Shown in pieces: positions 18,139 to 26,637 of a DNA stretch of 64,000 bases. Under the pieces are notes generated by a model that did not search any database, was not told the origin of the DNA, and was given only the letters and a program-made list of their open reading frames with translations. Origin of the DNA: CAYZGU01 sp964478165 (GTDB taxonomy: Bacteria > Poribacteria > WGA-4E > JAJDTR01); assembly GCA_964478165.1 (NCBI GenBank), contig CAYZGU010000021.1, positions 118,064 through 182,063 on the forward strand. Direction: 5' to 3'. Made by a program: the position numbers and the translations under genes. Position 1 is the stretch's first letter; every line of letters begins with the position of its first letter.

Positions 18139-19083
18139 TTGCCACTTTCTTATCGTTTGGAAGACATGCCTGTGTTTCATCAAGCGTCGGTGGTTACCTT
18201 TGGTGTGTTCGACGGATTGCATCTTGGTCACCAAGCCGTCATTCAACGGGTTGTCAAAGAAGCGGCCATTCACGACTTGTCTACCACGGTACTGATCTTC
18301 TATCCCCATCCAAGAACATTTCTGGCGCCTAAGAAATGTCCGCCGATTCTCACATCATGCGAAAAACGTCTTGAGCTCCTTGAAGGCCTTGGTGTGGACA
18401 TGGTCCTCTTTGTTCGGTTTGATGGACAATTGGCAGGGTTGTCGCCCGAGGTGTTTGTTCAGAAAGTACTGCTGCGCCAGCTGTGTGCGCGGAACGTAAT
18501 TGTCGGATACGCTTGTCAATTTGGGGCCAATCGCGCGGGCAATTCAGGAGTCTTAAAGTCGTTGGGTGTGAAACACAATTTCAGTGTAACGATTGTACCT
18601 CCAACGCAGGTGCACGGTCTGCCTGTTCACAGTACGCGTGTTCGAGAGGCGGTTCTGGCGGGTGATTTAGCCCTCGTGGAGCAGTTGCTCGGACGTTGTT
18701 ATTCACTGATTGGCGAAATCGTTCCAGGAGATGGCCGTGGTCGAGAGCTTGGGTTTCCTACGGCGAATATTACGGCTGCTAATCAGCTGCGCCCTCCGGA
18801 AGGTGTTTATGTCATTCAGGCAAAACTGGAAGGCCGTGTGTATGGTGGTGTGCTTAACATGGGAGTTCGGCCGACTCTAGACGGAACGAAGTTCCAGATC
18901 GAAAGCCATTTATTCGATTTTGAGGAAATTGTCTACGGGAAAACGATTGAAATCTTTTTCGTCAAACGCATTCGTGGAGAGCGAAAATTCTCGAGCGTGC
19001 AAGCATTAGTGCGTCAGATTGAGTGCGATGTTCGTGTGGCAGAAGAGTTTCTGAAACGAGACGAGCTTCGTGGTGGACCCTAG
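18139..19083 (+). CDS. ribF: Bifunctional riboflavin kinase / FAD synthetase RibF
   Basis: Phosphorylates riboflavin to FMN and adenylylates FMN to FAD. The 314-residue protein has the N-terminal nucleotidyltransferase domain (VVTFGVFDGLHLGHQAVI, about 19-36; FYPHPRTFLAP; VGYACQFGANRAGN) and the C-terminal riboflavin kinase domain (VPGDGRGRELGFPTANI; GVLNMGVRPT; IEIFFVKRIRGERKF). The start is TTG: GGAG sits seven bases before it, and no ATG gives a complete domain. FMN and FAD made here serve PdxH, MurB and NuoF encoded in the same window, though that is no special linkage. Confidence 0.95.
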   Translation: MPLSYRLEDMPVFHQASVVTFGVFDGLHLGHQAVIQRVVKEAAIHDLSTTVLIFYPHPRTFLAPKKCPPILTSCEKRLELLEGLGVDMVLFVRFDGQLAGLSPEVFVQKVLLRQLCARNVIVGYACQFGANRAGNSGVLKSLGVKHNFSVTIVPPTQVHGLPVHSTRVREAVLAGDLALVEQLLGRCYSLIGEIVPGDGRGRELGFPTANITAANQLRPPEGVYVIQAKLEGRVYGGVLNMGVRPTLDGTKFQIESHLFDFEEIVYGKTIEIFFVKRIRGERKFSSVQALVRQIECDVRVAEEFLKRDELRGGP

Positions 19084-19161
19084 AACGGTGAAATTTCGGC
19101 TTGCGATATGCTATCGAAAACGCTTGGAAGATCGGTAAAAGTCAAGGACGGATCTTTATCT

Positions 19162-19190
19162 TTCGCTGGCTCGGCATGATGTGATATAAT
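19162..19190 (+). promoter_or_regulatory. Predicted rpsO promoter
   Basis: A perfect TATAAT at 19185-19190 lies 17 bases after a weak TTCGCT (19162-19167). The leader to the rpsO start is about 55 bases, long enough for S15 autoregulation as known in other bacteria, but no clear pseudoknot was verified. Confidence 0.45.
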
Positions 19191-19251
19191 ACAGCCTGGC
19201 TTGATCGCATAATGTTAAACTGGTAGTTAGTAAAAATGGAGGTGAATGTCA

Positions 19252-19542
19252 GTGGCTCTTGACGCAGAACGAAAAAGCTCCCTACTTGAAACGTACAGGC
19301 GACACAGTAGGGATACCGGTTCTCCCGAGGCACAGGTGGCGATTATCAATGCTCGGATTCGCAATTTGACCGAGCACTTTCGTACGCACAACAAAGACCA
19401 TCATTCGAGATATGGGCTCTTTAAGCTCGTAGGACAGCAACGCCGATTGTTGCGGTATCTCTACAAGAAAGATATTCAGCGATATTATAGCCTTATAGAT
19501 CAACTCGATATAAGGGACACGCTTGGTTCTAGAGCGCGTTGA
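19252..19542 (+). CDS. rpsO: 30S ribosomal protein S15
   Basis: Primary 16S rRNA-binding protein of the small subunit. The 96-residue protein shows DTGSPEAQVAIINARIRNLTEHFRTHNKDHHSRYGLFKLVGQQRRLLRYLYKKD, diagnostic of S15. The GTG at 19252 is preferred: GGAGGTGA at 19238-19245 is six bases upstream, whereas the in-frame ATG at 19246 directly abuts the site. The gene sits between ribF and pnp as in most bacteria, but a 1.2-kb gap separates it from pnp here. Confidence 0.95.
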   Translation: MALDAERKSSLLETYRRHSRDTGSPEAQVAIINARIRNLTEHFRTHNKDHHSRYGLFKLVGQQRRLLRYLYKKDIQRYYSLIDQLDIRDTLGSRAR

Positions 19543-20763
19543 TGCCGGTCGAAGCAATAGTAGCACAGTAATTAAGTCAGCTACTCGATTATGGCGTTGA
19601 AAAGCGGTGTCTTCATCGCTGGAGACCGCTCATCTCGCCCTCTTCGTTGTTGCTTTGTCACGCGGATTTTATGAGGGGGCTTCTGCGCGACGGCTGAAAC
19701 ATGTTTTCCCGGAATCTGCCGTGTGTGGTTCACGATTGTCTGACAGACATGGATTGAACTGGAGACTGCGAAGGTGCATACACATTAGCTTGTGGGTGGT
19801 TTCCGTCTTGACGATTGACTGTGCCGAGGGCTGGTGGTTAATTTCTATTGTGTGCTTCGGTTGAAGGGCCGTATTGATAGGAGTAGTTAGTTTCAGCTTA
19901 AGCTTCCGATTTGCCTGAAATGAGCGAATGGAGGCTTCTCGGTCAATACGAGTTAGGACTTGATGTGCAGATCGTTTTTGGTAACAGATGTCTTGGAAAG
20001 GTGGTTTTGATTCCGGGACGCAAGTGGTTCTTAAGAACTACGCAAAGATGTCTTCTCGCCTACGTTCTAGTTCTCGAGTTGTGAGTGTGATGAGTAGCTT
20101 AGAAATGAGTTGCAGACGCAGAGTTGGATGGTGATGCGTAGACGGTAAGTCGTGATTACAATGACCAACAAGGGGATTGGAGGCGAAATAGGCGATCAAA
20201 ACGAGGTTCTGACTAGCACTGTCGATACATGTTAACTAGAAACATTGTGATGGCATCTCGGTTGCGGTAGCTGATTAAAAGGTTCCTCCCTGATGATTGT
20301 TTCGCGCTATGTTGGTTTGTGCTCGGGGGCCTTCACATGTAGAGAATGTATTAGCTGTTGGGGAACTCCCTCACAGTCTTGCCGTCAATGTCCGCCGACC
20401 GGAGATGGTTGTTGCTTGAGGCGAAACGCGGTCATGATGGCATGAAACGGTTACAAATATAGGTAGGCAAAGGTACAACCTGGATTGCTATCGAGGTTGG
20501 GTCCTCAAAGCCGTAGAACACTGTGATTCTGATTAGTAACCGATGTAATGTGGTGTTGATGACTCTCGATGTCAATTGTGCCTCGGTTCGTAGTCCCTGT
20601 TCTGACATACCTGGGATTTCGCCGAAAACCTGTTCGGATTTATTTTATTGGATTTTTGTATAACGGTGTATGATGCATCGCGGGAGATTCTCGTTTTGCA
20701 CAATGATTGGCTTCACACTCTAAATGGAGTGCTACGTAGGAGTTTTTGAGGAGGAAAAATTAC
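19543..20763. other. 1.2-kb stretch without a supported gene between rpsO and pnp
   Basis: A bulged AGCGGT...ACCGCT hairpin at about 19598-19626 could end the rpsO transcript. Beyond it only short frames occur (longest about 85 codons at 19607-19864), without credible ribosome-binding sites. A TATGAT box near 20668 with TTATTG 18 bases upstream may be the pnp promoter. Confidence 0.45.
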
Positions 20764-23022
20764 GTGAAAGTAGAAATGCAGTTAGGAGGAGAGCAACTGT
20801 CAATTGAGACAGGAAAGGTTGCTAAACAGGCAGATGGAGCTGTCTGGGTGCAGTACGGTGGAACTGTGGTTTTGGTGACCGTTGTTGCCGAAACGAGAGA
20901 AAGCGATCTGGATTTTTTTCCGCTAACAGTCGATTACCGCGAACGCGCGTATGCGGCGGGACGAATTCCGACGGTCTATGGAAGACGAGAACCCCGTCCT
21001 GGCGTAGGAGAACAATTAGTTTCGCGTTTAATCGATCACTGTATTCGTCCACTCTTTCCAAAAGATTTTAAAGCAGAAGTTCAAATTCTGTGTAATGTTC
21101 TTTCGTCCGATCAAGAGCATCCAGCGGATGTTCCTGCTTTAATTGGAACTTCGGCGGCATTGAGTATTTCGGATGTTCCTTTCAACGGCCCTGTTGGTGC
21201 TGTTACAGTTGGAAAGTTGGCTGACAAATTAGTCATCAATCCGCTGTATGAGCAACTGGAAGCAGCGGAGCTAGAACTCTTTGTCAGTGGTAAATCGGAT
21301 GCCGTAATGTCTGTTGAGGGAGGGGCACACGAGATTCCCGAAGATGAAGTTATTGAGGCAATAATTTTTGCACACGAAGAGATTAAGGAAATTGTCAAGC
21401 TCCAAGAGGGATTAGTTTCGCTCTGTGGCAAGCCAACGCGTGAATATCAGACCAAGAAAATCAACGAGTCACTCAACACGAAGATTCGCGATTTCGCTAC
21501 TTCCAGAGTTCGAGAATCGATTGGCATGGAAGATAAGCTAGCACGTGAAAATTTTCTTGAGCAGGTGAAAGTTGACGTGCTTTCAGAGGTTCTTGGTGGG
21601 GATTTGGCTGACGATGATGTTGTGGGTGTGGAGAAAGATGCGGCCTCAATAATTCGTGATATCGAGAAAGAAGAAATGCGTCAGTCTATTCTCAATGAAG
21701 GGAGACGGGTTGATGGTCGCAGCAGTGGGGATATCCGGCAAATTTCAGGTGAGGTTTCAGTGCTTCCCCGAACCCATGGATCTGCCCTTTTTACACGTGG
21801 TCAGACTCAGGCACTTTGCGTAACGACACTCGGTACGTCTGGAGACGAAGACGTGCAGCGCCGACTTGATGGTGAAACAAAGCGGGCATTCTTTTTGCAT
21901 TATAATTTCCCGCCATTTAGTACGGGAGAAGTTAAGCGGATGATGGGACCTGGTCGAAGAGAAATTGGACATGGATCGCTTGCGGAAGCCGCAATCCTCC
22001 CGGTTATCCCGCCTGAAGATGATTTCCGGTATACGATTCGTGTTGTGTCGGAGATTCTTGAAGCGAATGCGTCGTCTTCAATGGCTACCGTGTGTGGTGC
22101 GACTTTGGCACTAATGGATGCCGGAGTTCCCATTAAGAGCCCTGTTGCTGGTATCGGAGTTGGGCTAATCAAGGAAGGCGATCAAGAGGTAATTTTGACC
22201 GACATGCTAGGGACGGAAGATTTTCTCGGAGATATGGACTTCAAGGTCGCCGGCACTCGCGATGGTATCACCGCCATACAGATGGACATCAAGATTGAGG
22301 GGGTTACACCCGATCTGATGAGGAGGGCTATCCACCAAGCCAAGGAAGGGCGTTTAGTTGTGCTCGAGAAGATGAGCGAAACTATCGCTGAATCACGAGC
22401 GGATGTTTCTCCCTATGCTCCGCGAATCTACTATGTCCAAATTTCTCCGAACAAGATTAAGGATCTGATTGGTCCTCGGGGAAAAGTTATTCAGGCAATT
22501 CAAGCAGAGACAAACACTACGGTCAACGTGGAGGATAGTGGGAAGGTCGAGATTGCTGCAACAAGTTCTGAGGCAGCGACAAAGGCCGAAGAGATGGTCC
22601 GGGAAGTCACTGCTATGCCTGAGGTCGGCAAAGAATACGGTGGAAAAGTCGTTCGCACGACTACGTTCGGGGCCTTTGTGGAGATTTTACCCGGACAGGA
22701 TGGGCTTGTGCATATTTCGCAAATGGGCGATGGTTACGTGCGGAAAGTTGAAGATGTCATGAAAGTGGGCGATGAAGTCACTGTGTCCGTAATAACAATT
22801 GACGACCAAGGTCGGGTGGATCTTTCCCTTTCGGGTGCAAGTGCTGAGCTGGCAGCAGCACAGTCGGTACCGGCTGATGGGGAGAAGAGTAGTTCTCGGG
22901 ACCGTGGAGACCGCGGTCGCAGCGGATCTCGAGAGTCGCGAACTAACAGATCCGGGCGTGGTGAAAATTCGCGCGATTCTCGTAGTCGTAAATCTCCAAG
23001 AATTCCAAAAGGGCGTAGTTAG
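20764..23022 (+). CDS. pnp: Polyribonucleotide nucleotidyltransferase
   Basis: Phosphorolytic 3'-to-5' exoribonuclease of the RNA degradosome. The 752-residue protein has two RNase PH domains (about 8-135 and 310-525; RREPRPGVGEQLVSRLIDH and RTHGSALFTRGQTQALC are signatures), the helical domain between them, a KH domain (about 555-610, KIKDLIGPRGKVIQAIQ) and an S1 domain (about 620-690, GKEYGGKVVRTTTFGAFVEILPGQDGLVHIS). The tail after residue 705 is rich in Arg, Ser and Gly, likely disordered and RNA-binding. GTG at 20764 is nine bases after GAGGAGG and is preferred; an ATG follows at 20776. Confidence 0.96.
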   Translation: MKVEMQLGGEQLSIETGKVAKQADGAVWVQYGGTVVLVTVVAETRESDLDFFPLTVDYRERAYAAGRIPTVYGRREPRPGVGEQLVSRLIDHCIRPLFPKDFKAEVQILCNVLSSDQEHPADVPALIGTSAALSISDVPFNGPVGAVTVGKLADKLVINPLYEQLEAAELELFVSGKSDAVMSVEGGAHEIPEDEVIEAIIFAHEEIKEIVKLQEGLVSLCGKPTREYQTKKINESLNTKIRDFATSRVRESIGMEDKLARENFLEQVKVDVLSEVLGGDLADDDVVGVEKDAASIIRDIEKEEMRQSILNEGRRVDGRSSGDIRQISGEVSVLPRTHGSALFTRGQTQALCVTTLGTSGDEDVQRRLDGETKRAFFLHYNFPPFSTGEVKRMMGPGRREIGHGSLAEAAILPVIPPEDDFRYTIRVVSEILEANASSSMATVCGATLALMDAGVPIKSPVAGIGVGLIKEGDQEVILTDMLGTEDFLGDMDFKVAGTRDGITAIQMDIKIEGVTPDLMRRAIHQAKEGRLVVLEKMSETIAESRADVSPYAPRIYYVQISPNKIKDLIGPRGKVIQAIQAETNTTVNVEDSGKVEIAATSSEAATKAEEMVREVTAMPEVGKEYGGKVVRTTTFGAFVEILPGQDGLVHISQMGDGYVRKVEDVMKVGDEVTVSVITIDDQGRVDLSLSGASAELAAAQSVPADGEKSSSRDRGDRGRSGSRESRTNRSGRGENSRDSRSRKSPRIPKGRS

Positions 23023-23177
23023 GCAGGTAGCTCTGTGAGCAACTGAGTTCGCGTGTTAGAGAATTGTTGCGATGGCCGATGGCGGTGATTCGCTGAGTTC
23101 TCGGATGCTCGAACTCGCTTGACGTGCTTTTTCGTTCATTTCTTTCCGTTGGTTCTCCGCGACCGGAGTCTGTCCTG

Positions 23178-23543
23178 ATGCAAATGAGGGATCACGTATC
23201 AACTAAAACGCGTCGAGCAAAAGGCGGTTTATTGAATCAGAGTTGGCTGCCTAATCTCCTAATGCTAGTTTTGATGCTCCTGATTGCTGTTTTTTTGGTA
23301 TCTCTGAGATATCACGAAAATCTGGTTCACTATGCGGGAGTGTTTTTGGAACGTGTAAAAAAAACGTTCTTTTCTAGTTTTGGTTTGAATACGAATTTTA
23401 CAGAATCTCAATATCGAAGAGTTGCTGGTGGGTTTGTTGCTTTTTCCTGCGCTCTTCCGATTAGATTGTGCGAGCCCCCTCCCGCGAATCGTTCCCTCCC
23501 ATTTATACGTGTACTAGAATCCAGGTCACTCGTTGCGGAATAA
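23178..23543 (+). CDS. Possible small single-span membrane protein
   Basis: A frame open from 23124 contains ATG codons at 23178 and 23184. The peptide has a basic N terminus (TKTRRAKGG), one clear hydrophobic span (about 18 residues, LLMLVLMLLIAVFLVSL) and then a charged stretch (YHENLVHYAGVFLERVKKTFF). This positive-inside layout is protein-like, but the last third is not and there is no good ribosome-binding site. It may be a real short gene ending in a degraded tail, or chance. It precedes the LptE-like gene and overlaps no other credible gene. Confidence 0.3.
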   Translation: MQMRDHVSTKTRRAKGGLLNQSWLPNLLMLVLMLLIAVFLVSLRYHENLVHYAGVFLERVKKTFFSSFGLNTNFTESQYRRVAGGFVAFSCALPIRLCEPPPANRSLPFIRVLESRSLVAE

Positions 23544-23566
23544 CTTGCATTGGGGGCATACCAAAT

Positions 23567-24082
23567 ATGTGTCGTTTTCTATGTCTACAGGGGTTGTTGA
23601 TTTTCCAATGCCTCGTTATTGGCTGTAGTTACGTGTCGACCTCCTCTTACCTCGAACATATCGAAACTATTCGCATCGCGTCTGTACAAATCGAAGACGG
23701 GGATATTAGCTACGATACAGCATCAGATAGACCGTATGATGAGATTCTTCAGGAAAAGTTAATCGAGCGGTTTACCCGGAAGTGGCGTAATGGAAATGAT
23801 GCAGAGCTTGAACTGGCGGTTATAGATTATGATTTGAGACCAATTAGTTTTGGGCCCACGAATGAACCTGAAGAATTTCGCATGAGTCTACAAGTTGACT
23901 ACAAATTCACCGATCGGGTTCACAATAAAATTATTGATCGAAATGACAGCTATTTTCAGGTTTATGACTTCTTTGTTGTTCCCGGTAGGGATGAAGAACC
24001 AAAAACTCGCGCGCAAGCGCAAGCGCAAATTATGCAAGAGCTCGTTGATGATGTCTTTAGCCTATTGGCCGAGCAGTGGTGA
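23567..24082 (+). CDS. LptE-like outer-membrane lipoprotein
   Basis: A 171-residue predicted lipoprotein: signal sequence MCRFLCLQGLLIFQCLVIGC with a lipobox ending at Cys near residue 20. The mature part contains ETIRIASVQIEDGD, PYDEILQEKLIERFTRKWRNG, an alternating strand region (ELELAVIDYDLRPISFG, EEFRMSLQVDYKFTD) and a closing helix ending DDVFSLLAEQW. This order of strand, helix, strands, helix matches LptE, the partner of LptD in lipopolysaccharide assembly, in its divergent (non-proteobacterial) forms. The ATG at 23567 is chosen because the signal peptide starts there, with GGGGG upstream. It is 20 bases before the next gene, so the two are likely co-transcribed. Assignment is by layout. 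Confidence 0.6.
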   Translation: MCRFLCLQGLLIFQCLVIGCSYVSTSSYLEHIETIRIASVQIEDGDISYDTASDRPYDEILQEKLIERFTRKWRNGNDAELELAVIDYDLRPISFGPTNEPEEFRMSLQVDYKFTDRVHNKIIDRNDSYFQVYDFFVVPGRDEEPKTRAQAQAQIMQELVDDVFSLLAEQW

Positions 24083-24102
24083 GCTCGAGGAGCAAGTGGT
24101 GA

Positions 24103-25092
24103 ATGAGTCGACATTGCTGGATTTTTTCTACCTATGTTGTGTTGGTGTTTATTTCTTGCAAGGGCGACGAAGGTAATTATTCTGCCGTGATACACCAGGG
24201 AGAATATATCTATGGTGTGTGGAATGCACGCACAGCGAGAGCAGCCAAAAGACTTGTGAATCGCATTGAACGGTCTGGTGTCAATGCGTTATCAGAGATG
24301 CCCCCGATACCTATTGAGACCTCTCTTAAGACCACGGAACTATTGCCAAGCGATGGCGATGTTGAGCAATGGATTAGATCTCGTCAACCGAGCGAATATG
24401 ACTCAGAAAACTTGTATAAAGACACGTTTGGCGGCCGTCCGGAATTGTATCGTTCCTTCGGGATTGTTGAACAAGGCGGGGTGGAATACCAATCTTCTGT
24501 TCTGGGATTCCACCCCCTGATTCTTGTTGAGGTGTTTGACATGGGAAGTGCTGAGAATGCTTTTGGCATATACAGCTTTACTCAGTATCCGGGAGCTGAT
24601 TTTGAGTGGATTGGAACTCGAGCAATTATATCGGGGAAGCACTTGAGCTTTTGGAAGGGAAAGTACTTCGTCCAAATCGAAGGATATGAATTTGCTACGA
24701 AGATTCGGGAAGGGATGATTGGACTAGGAAAAGAGATTGCAAGTCGTATCAAGGATCGGTCCGAAAAGCCATGGATTTTGCGCCTGTTACCGGAAAACAA
24801 AATCCCGAATAGCGTTAAATATTTCTCCGATGACGCAATTTTGTCCCAGATGTACGATTTTTTGCCACGGGAAGAACTCGGTTTGGGAGATGATGTGGCC
24901 GGTATTGCCGCGTCCTATTTCCATAAAACAATGGTTCCAACCGATTGGACGGATGCGATGGTTGCCTTTCTCATTTGGTACCCTAGTCAACTAAGAGCAA
25001 CGGAAGCTTTTGATGCTTATCGGGCTTGTCTTGAGGGTCATGTTGCCTCTCTTACGCCTTTCGGACAGAAAGGTATCATGGCCCGTGAGTAG
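24103..25092 (+). CDS. DUF6599-like lipoprotein
   Basis: A 329-residue protein with an N-terminal signal segment ending in FISCKGDE, a plausible lipobox (Cys19). After a linker the pattern LLPSDGDVEQWIRSRQPSEYDSENLY...GRPELYRSFGI, VEVFDMGSAENAFGIYS, and SFWKGKYFVQIEG matches the DUF6599 family as I know it, which is found in several Gram-negative phyla and has no established function. A second half (about 200-329) repeats similar strand content, including NSVKYF and LVWYP-like segments. GAGGAG lies ten bases before the ATG. It is 11 bases before gcvT, so it probably belongs to the same transcript, which is an unusual neighbour for glycine cleavage genes. Confidence 0.65.
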   Translation: MSRHCWIFSTYVVLVFISCKGDEGNYSAVIHQGEYIYGVWNARTARAAKRLVNRIERSGVNALSEMPPIPIETSLKTTELLPSDGDVEQWIRSRQPSEYDSENLYKDTFGGRPELYRSFGIVEQGGVEYQSSVLGFHPLILVEVFDMGSAENAFGIYSFTQYPGADFEWIGTRAIISGKHLSFWKGKYFVQIEGYEFATKIREGMIGLGKEIASRIKDRSEKPWILRLLPENKIPNSVKYFSDDAILSQMYDFLPREELGLGDDVAGIAASYFHKTMVPTDWTDAMVAFLIWYPSQLRATEAFDAYRACLEGHVASLTPFGQKGIMARE

Positions 25093-25103
25093 TTAGGAAT
25101 CGC

Positions 25104-26237
25104 ATGAATGGAACCCTAAAGCGCACACCGCTGTATGATGTTCACAGGAGTCTTGGTGCCCGGCTGGTTGAATTTGGTGGTTGGGAAATGCCGGTTCATT
25201 ACACTAATATTATTGAAGAGCATCTTGCCGTCCGATCGAATGTGGGCATATTTGATCTTTCGCACATGGGGCAAATAGAAATTCGGGGTGAAAAGGCGTT
25301 TTCCTTGGTTCAAAATCTTGTTACAAACGACGTCGCGAAGCTTGTTGATGGACAAGTTCTATATACACCAATGTGCACTGAGACAGGAGGAATTGTAGAC
25401 GATCTGCTAGTATACCGCTTCTCAGCCAATTTCTACATGTTGGTCGTCAACGCATCAAACGTCGATAAAGATTTTGATTGGATACGGGCACATAGTTCCA
25501 ACAGCACCGAGGTATGCAATCGTAGTGCTGAAACTGTTCTAATTGCTTTGCAAGGACCAAATGCCGCGAAGATACTCCAAACTTTCACAGAGGTCAATCT
25601 CCAGGCACTTCGATATTATTATTTCACTGATGGGAATATTGCTGGAATTCCAGCGATTATTTCGCGGACAGGATATACAGGGGAAATCGGTTTGGAACTC
25701 TATGTAGATGCGAGCCTTGCTCTAGGGCTCTGGGATATTCTCTGCGAAGCGGTGGTTAGAGCTGGTGGAAAAGCGGTTGGACTTGGTGCGCGAGATCTTT
25801 TGCGTTTAGAGATGAAGTTCTGTTTGTATGGAAACGAAATCGATGAGACAACCACACCGCTAGAGGCGGGATTAGATTGGACGGTGGCTTTTGGCAAGGG
25901 CGATTTTATCGGGGATGGCGCTCTACAACGTCAACATGATGCCGGGGTTGAAAGACGCCTGGTTGGGTTTCAGATGCTGGATCGTAGTATTGCACGTTCG
26001 CAATATAAAGTCTATCGCGAAGGATTGTACGTTGGTCATGTGACGAGTGGTGCACCCTCCCTGAGCCTGGGTTGCAACATCGGTCTTGCATATCTGCCAT
26101 TGAATCAGAGTAGGATTAACTCAAGAATCGAAATTGAGATTCGTGGCAAACGCCATCCGGCTAAGGTTGTGCGTACCCCATTTTATGAAGGATCGAACAG
26201 GGGCTCAGCCGTGAGGACTAAAAATACAAGTGATTGA
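25104..26237 (+). CDS. gcvT: Glycine cleavage system T protein (aminomethyltransferase)
   Basis: Transfers the methylene group from the aminomethyl-lipoyl H protein to tetrahydrofolate, releasing ammonia. The 377-residue protein begins TPLYDVHRSLGARLVEFGGWEMPVHY and contains GIFDLSHMGQIEIRG, GGIVDDLLVYR (catalytic Asp region), RTGYTGEIGLELY and the C-terminal GHVTSGAPSLSLGCNIGLAYL. These are diagnostic. It is nine bases before gcvH, in the order T-H-P found in many bacteria. Confidence 0.97.
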   Translation: MNGTLKRTPLYDVHRSLGARLVEFGGWEMPVHYTNIIEEHLAVRSNVGIFDLSHMGQIEIRGEKAFSLVQNLVTNDVAKLVDGQVLYTPMCTETGGIVDDLLVYRFSANFYMLVVNASNVDKDFDWIRAHSSNSTEVCNRSAETVLIALQGPNAAKILQTFTEVNLQALRYYYFTDGNIAGIPAIISRTGYTGEIGLELYVDASLALGLWDILCEAVVRAGGKAVGLGARDLLRLEMKFCLYGNEIDETTTPLEAGLDWTVAFGKGDFIGDGALQRQHDAGVERRLVGFQMLDRSIARSQYKVYREGLYVGHVTSGAPSLSLGCNIGLAYLPLNQSRINSRIEIEIRGKRHPAKVVRTPFYEGSNRGSAVRTKNTSD

Positions 26238-26246
26238 GGAGAACAC

Positions 26247-26636
26247 ATGTTTCCATCGAATCTGAAGTATATGGGAAGCCATGAATGGACTAGATGTGAA
26301 GGCGATATCATTGTTGTGGGGGTTTCTGATTATGCGCAAGCGGCCATTCAAGATGTTGTCTACGTTGAACTTCCAGAAGTTGGTCAAAAAGTTGAACAGA
26401 AAAAGGAATTTGGGGTCATTGAATCTGTCAAGGCGGCGTTTGATTTGTACGCGCCTGCGAGTGGTGAAATTGTAGCGATAAATCCGGCTCTTGAAGAGGC
26501 TCCGGAGTTAGTAAATGAAGATCCTTATGGAGACGGCTGGATGATTAAGATACGTCTGAACGATTCGGGTGAACTCGGTCAACTATTATCTGCCGATGAA
26601 TACCAGGCGGAGCTTGAGATGCAGCAGGAGGGCTAA
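26247..26636 (+). CDS. gcvH: Glycine cleavage system H protein
   Basis: Lipoyl carrier that shuttles the aminomethyl group among the P, T and L proteins. The 129-residue protein shows the hammerhead lipoyl domain with GVIESVKAAFDLYAPASGEIVAIN; Lys62 is the expected lipoylation site. PELVNEDPYGDGWMIKIRL near the end is typical. GAGGAG precedes the ATG. It ends one base before the gcvP start, implying translational coupling. No lipoyl-attachment gene or L protein is in the window. Confidence 0.97.
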   Translation: MFPSNLKYMGSHEWTRCEGDIIVVGVSDYAQAAIQDVVYVELPEVGQKVEQKKEFGVIESVKAAFDLYAPASGEIVAINPALEEAPELVNEDPYGDGWMIKIRLNDSGELGQLLSADEYQAELEMQQEG

Positions 26637-26637
26637 G

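Noticed and set aside
19607..19864. 85-codon frame between rpsO and pnp
   Set aside because: No good start, no conserved pattern; probably chance in the non-coding stretch.
23023..25103. Glycine riboswitch before the gcv genes
   Set aside because: No two-aptamer pattern was found; the gcv genes are preceded directly by coding sequence.
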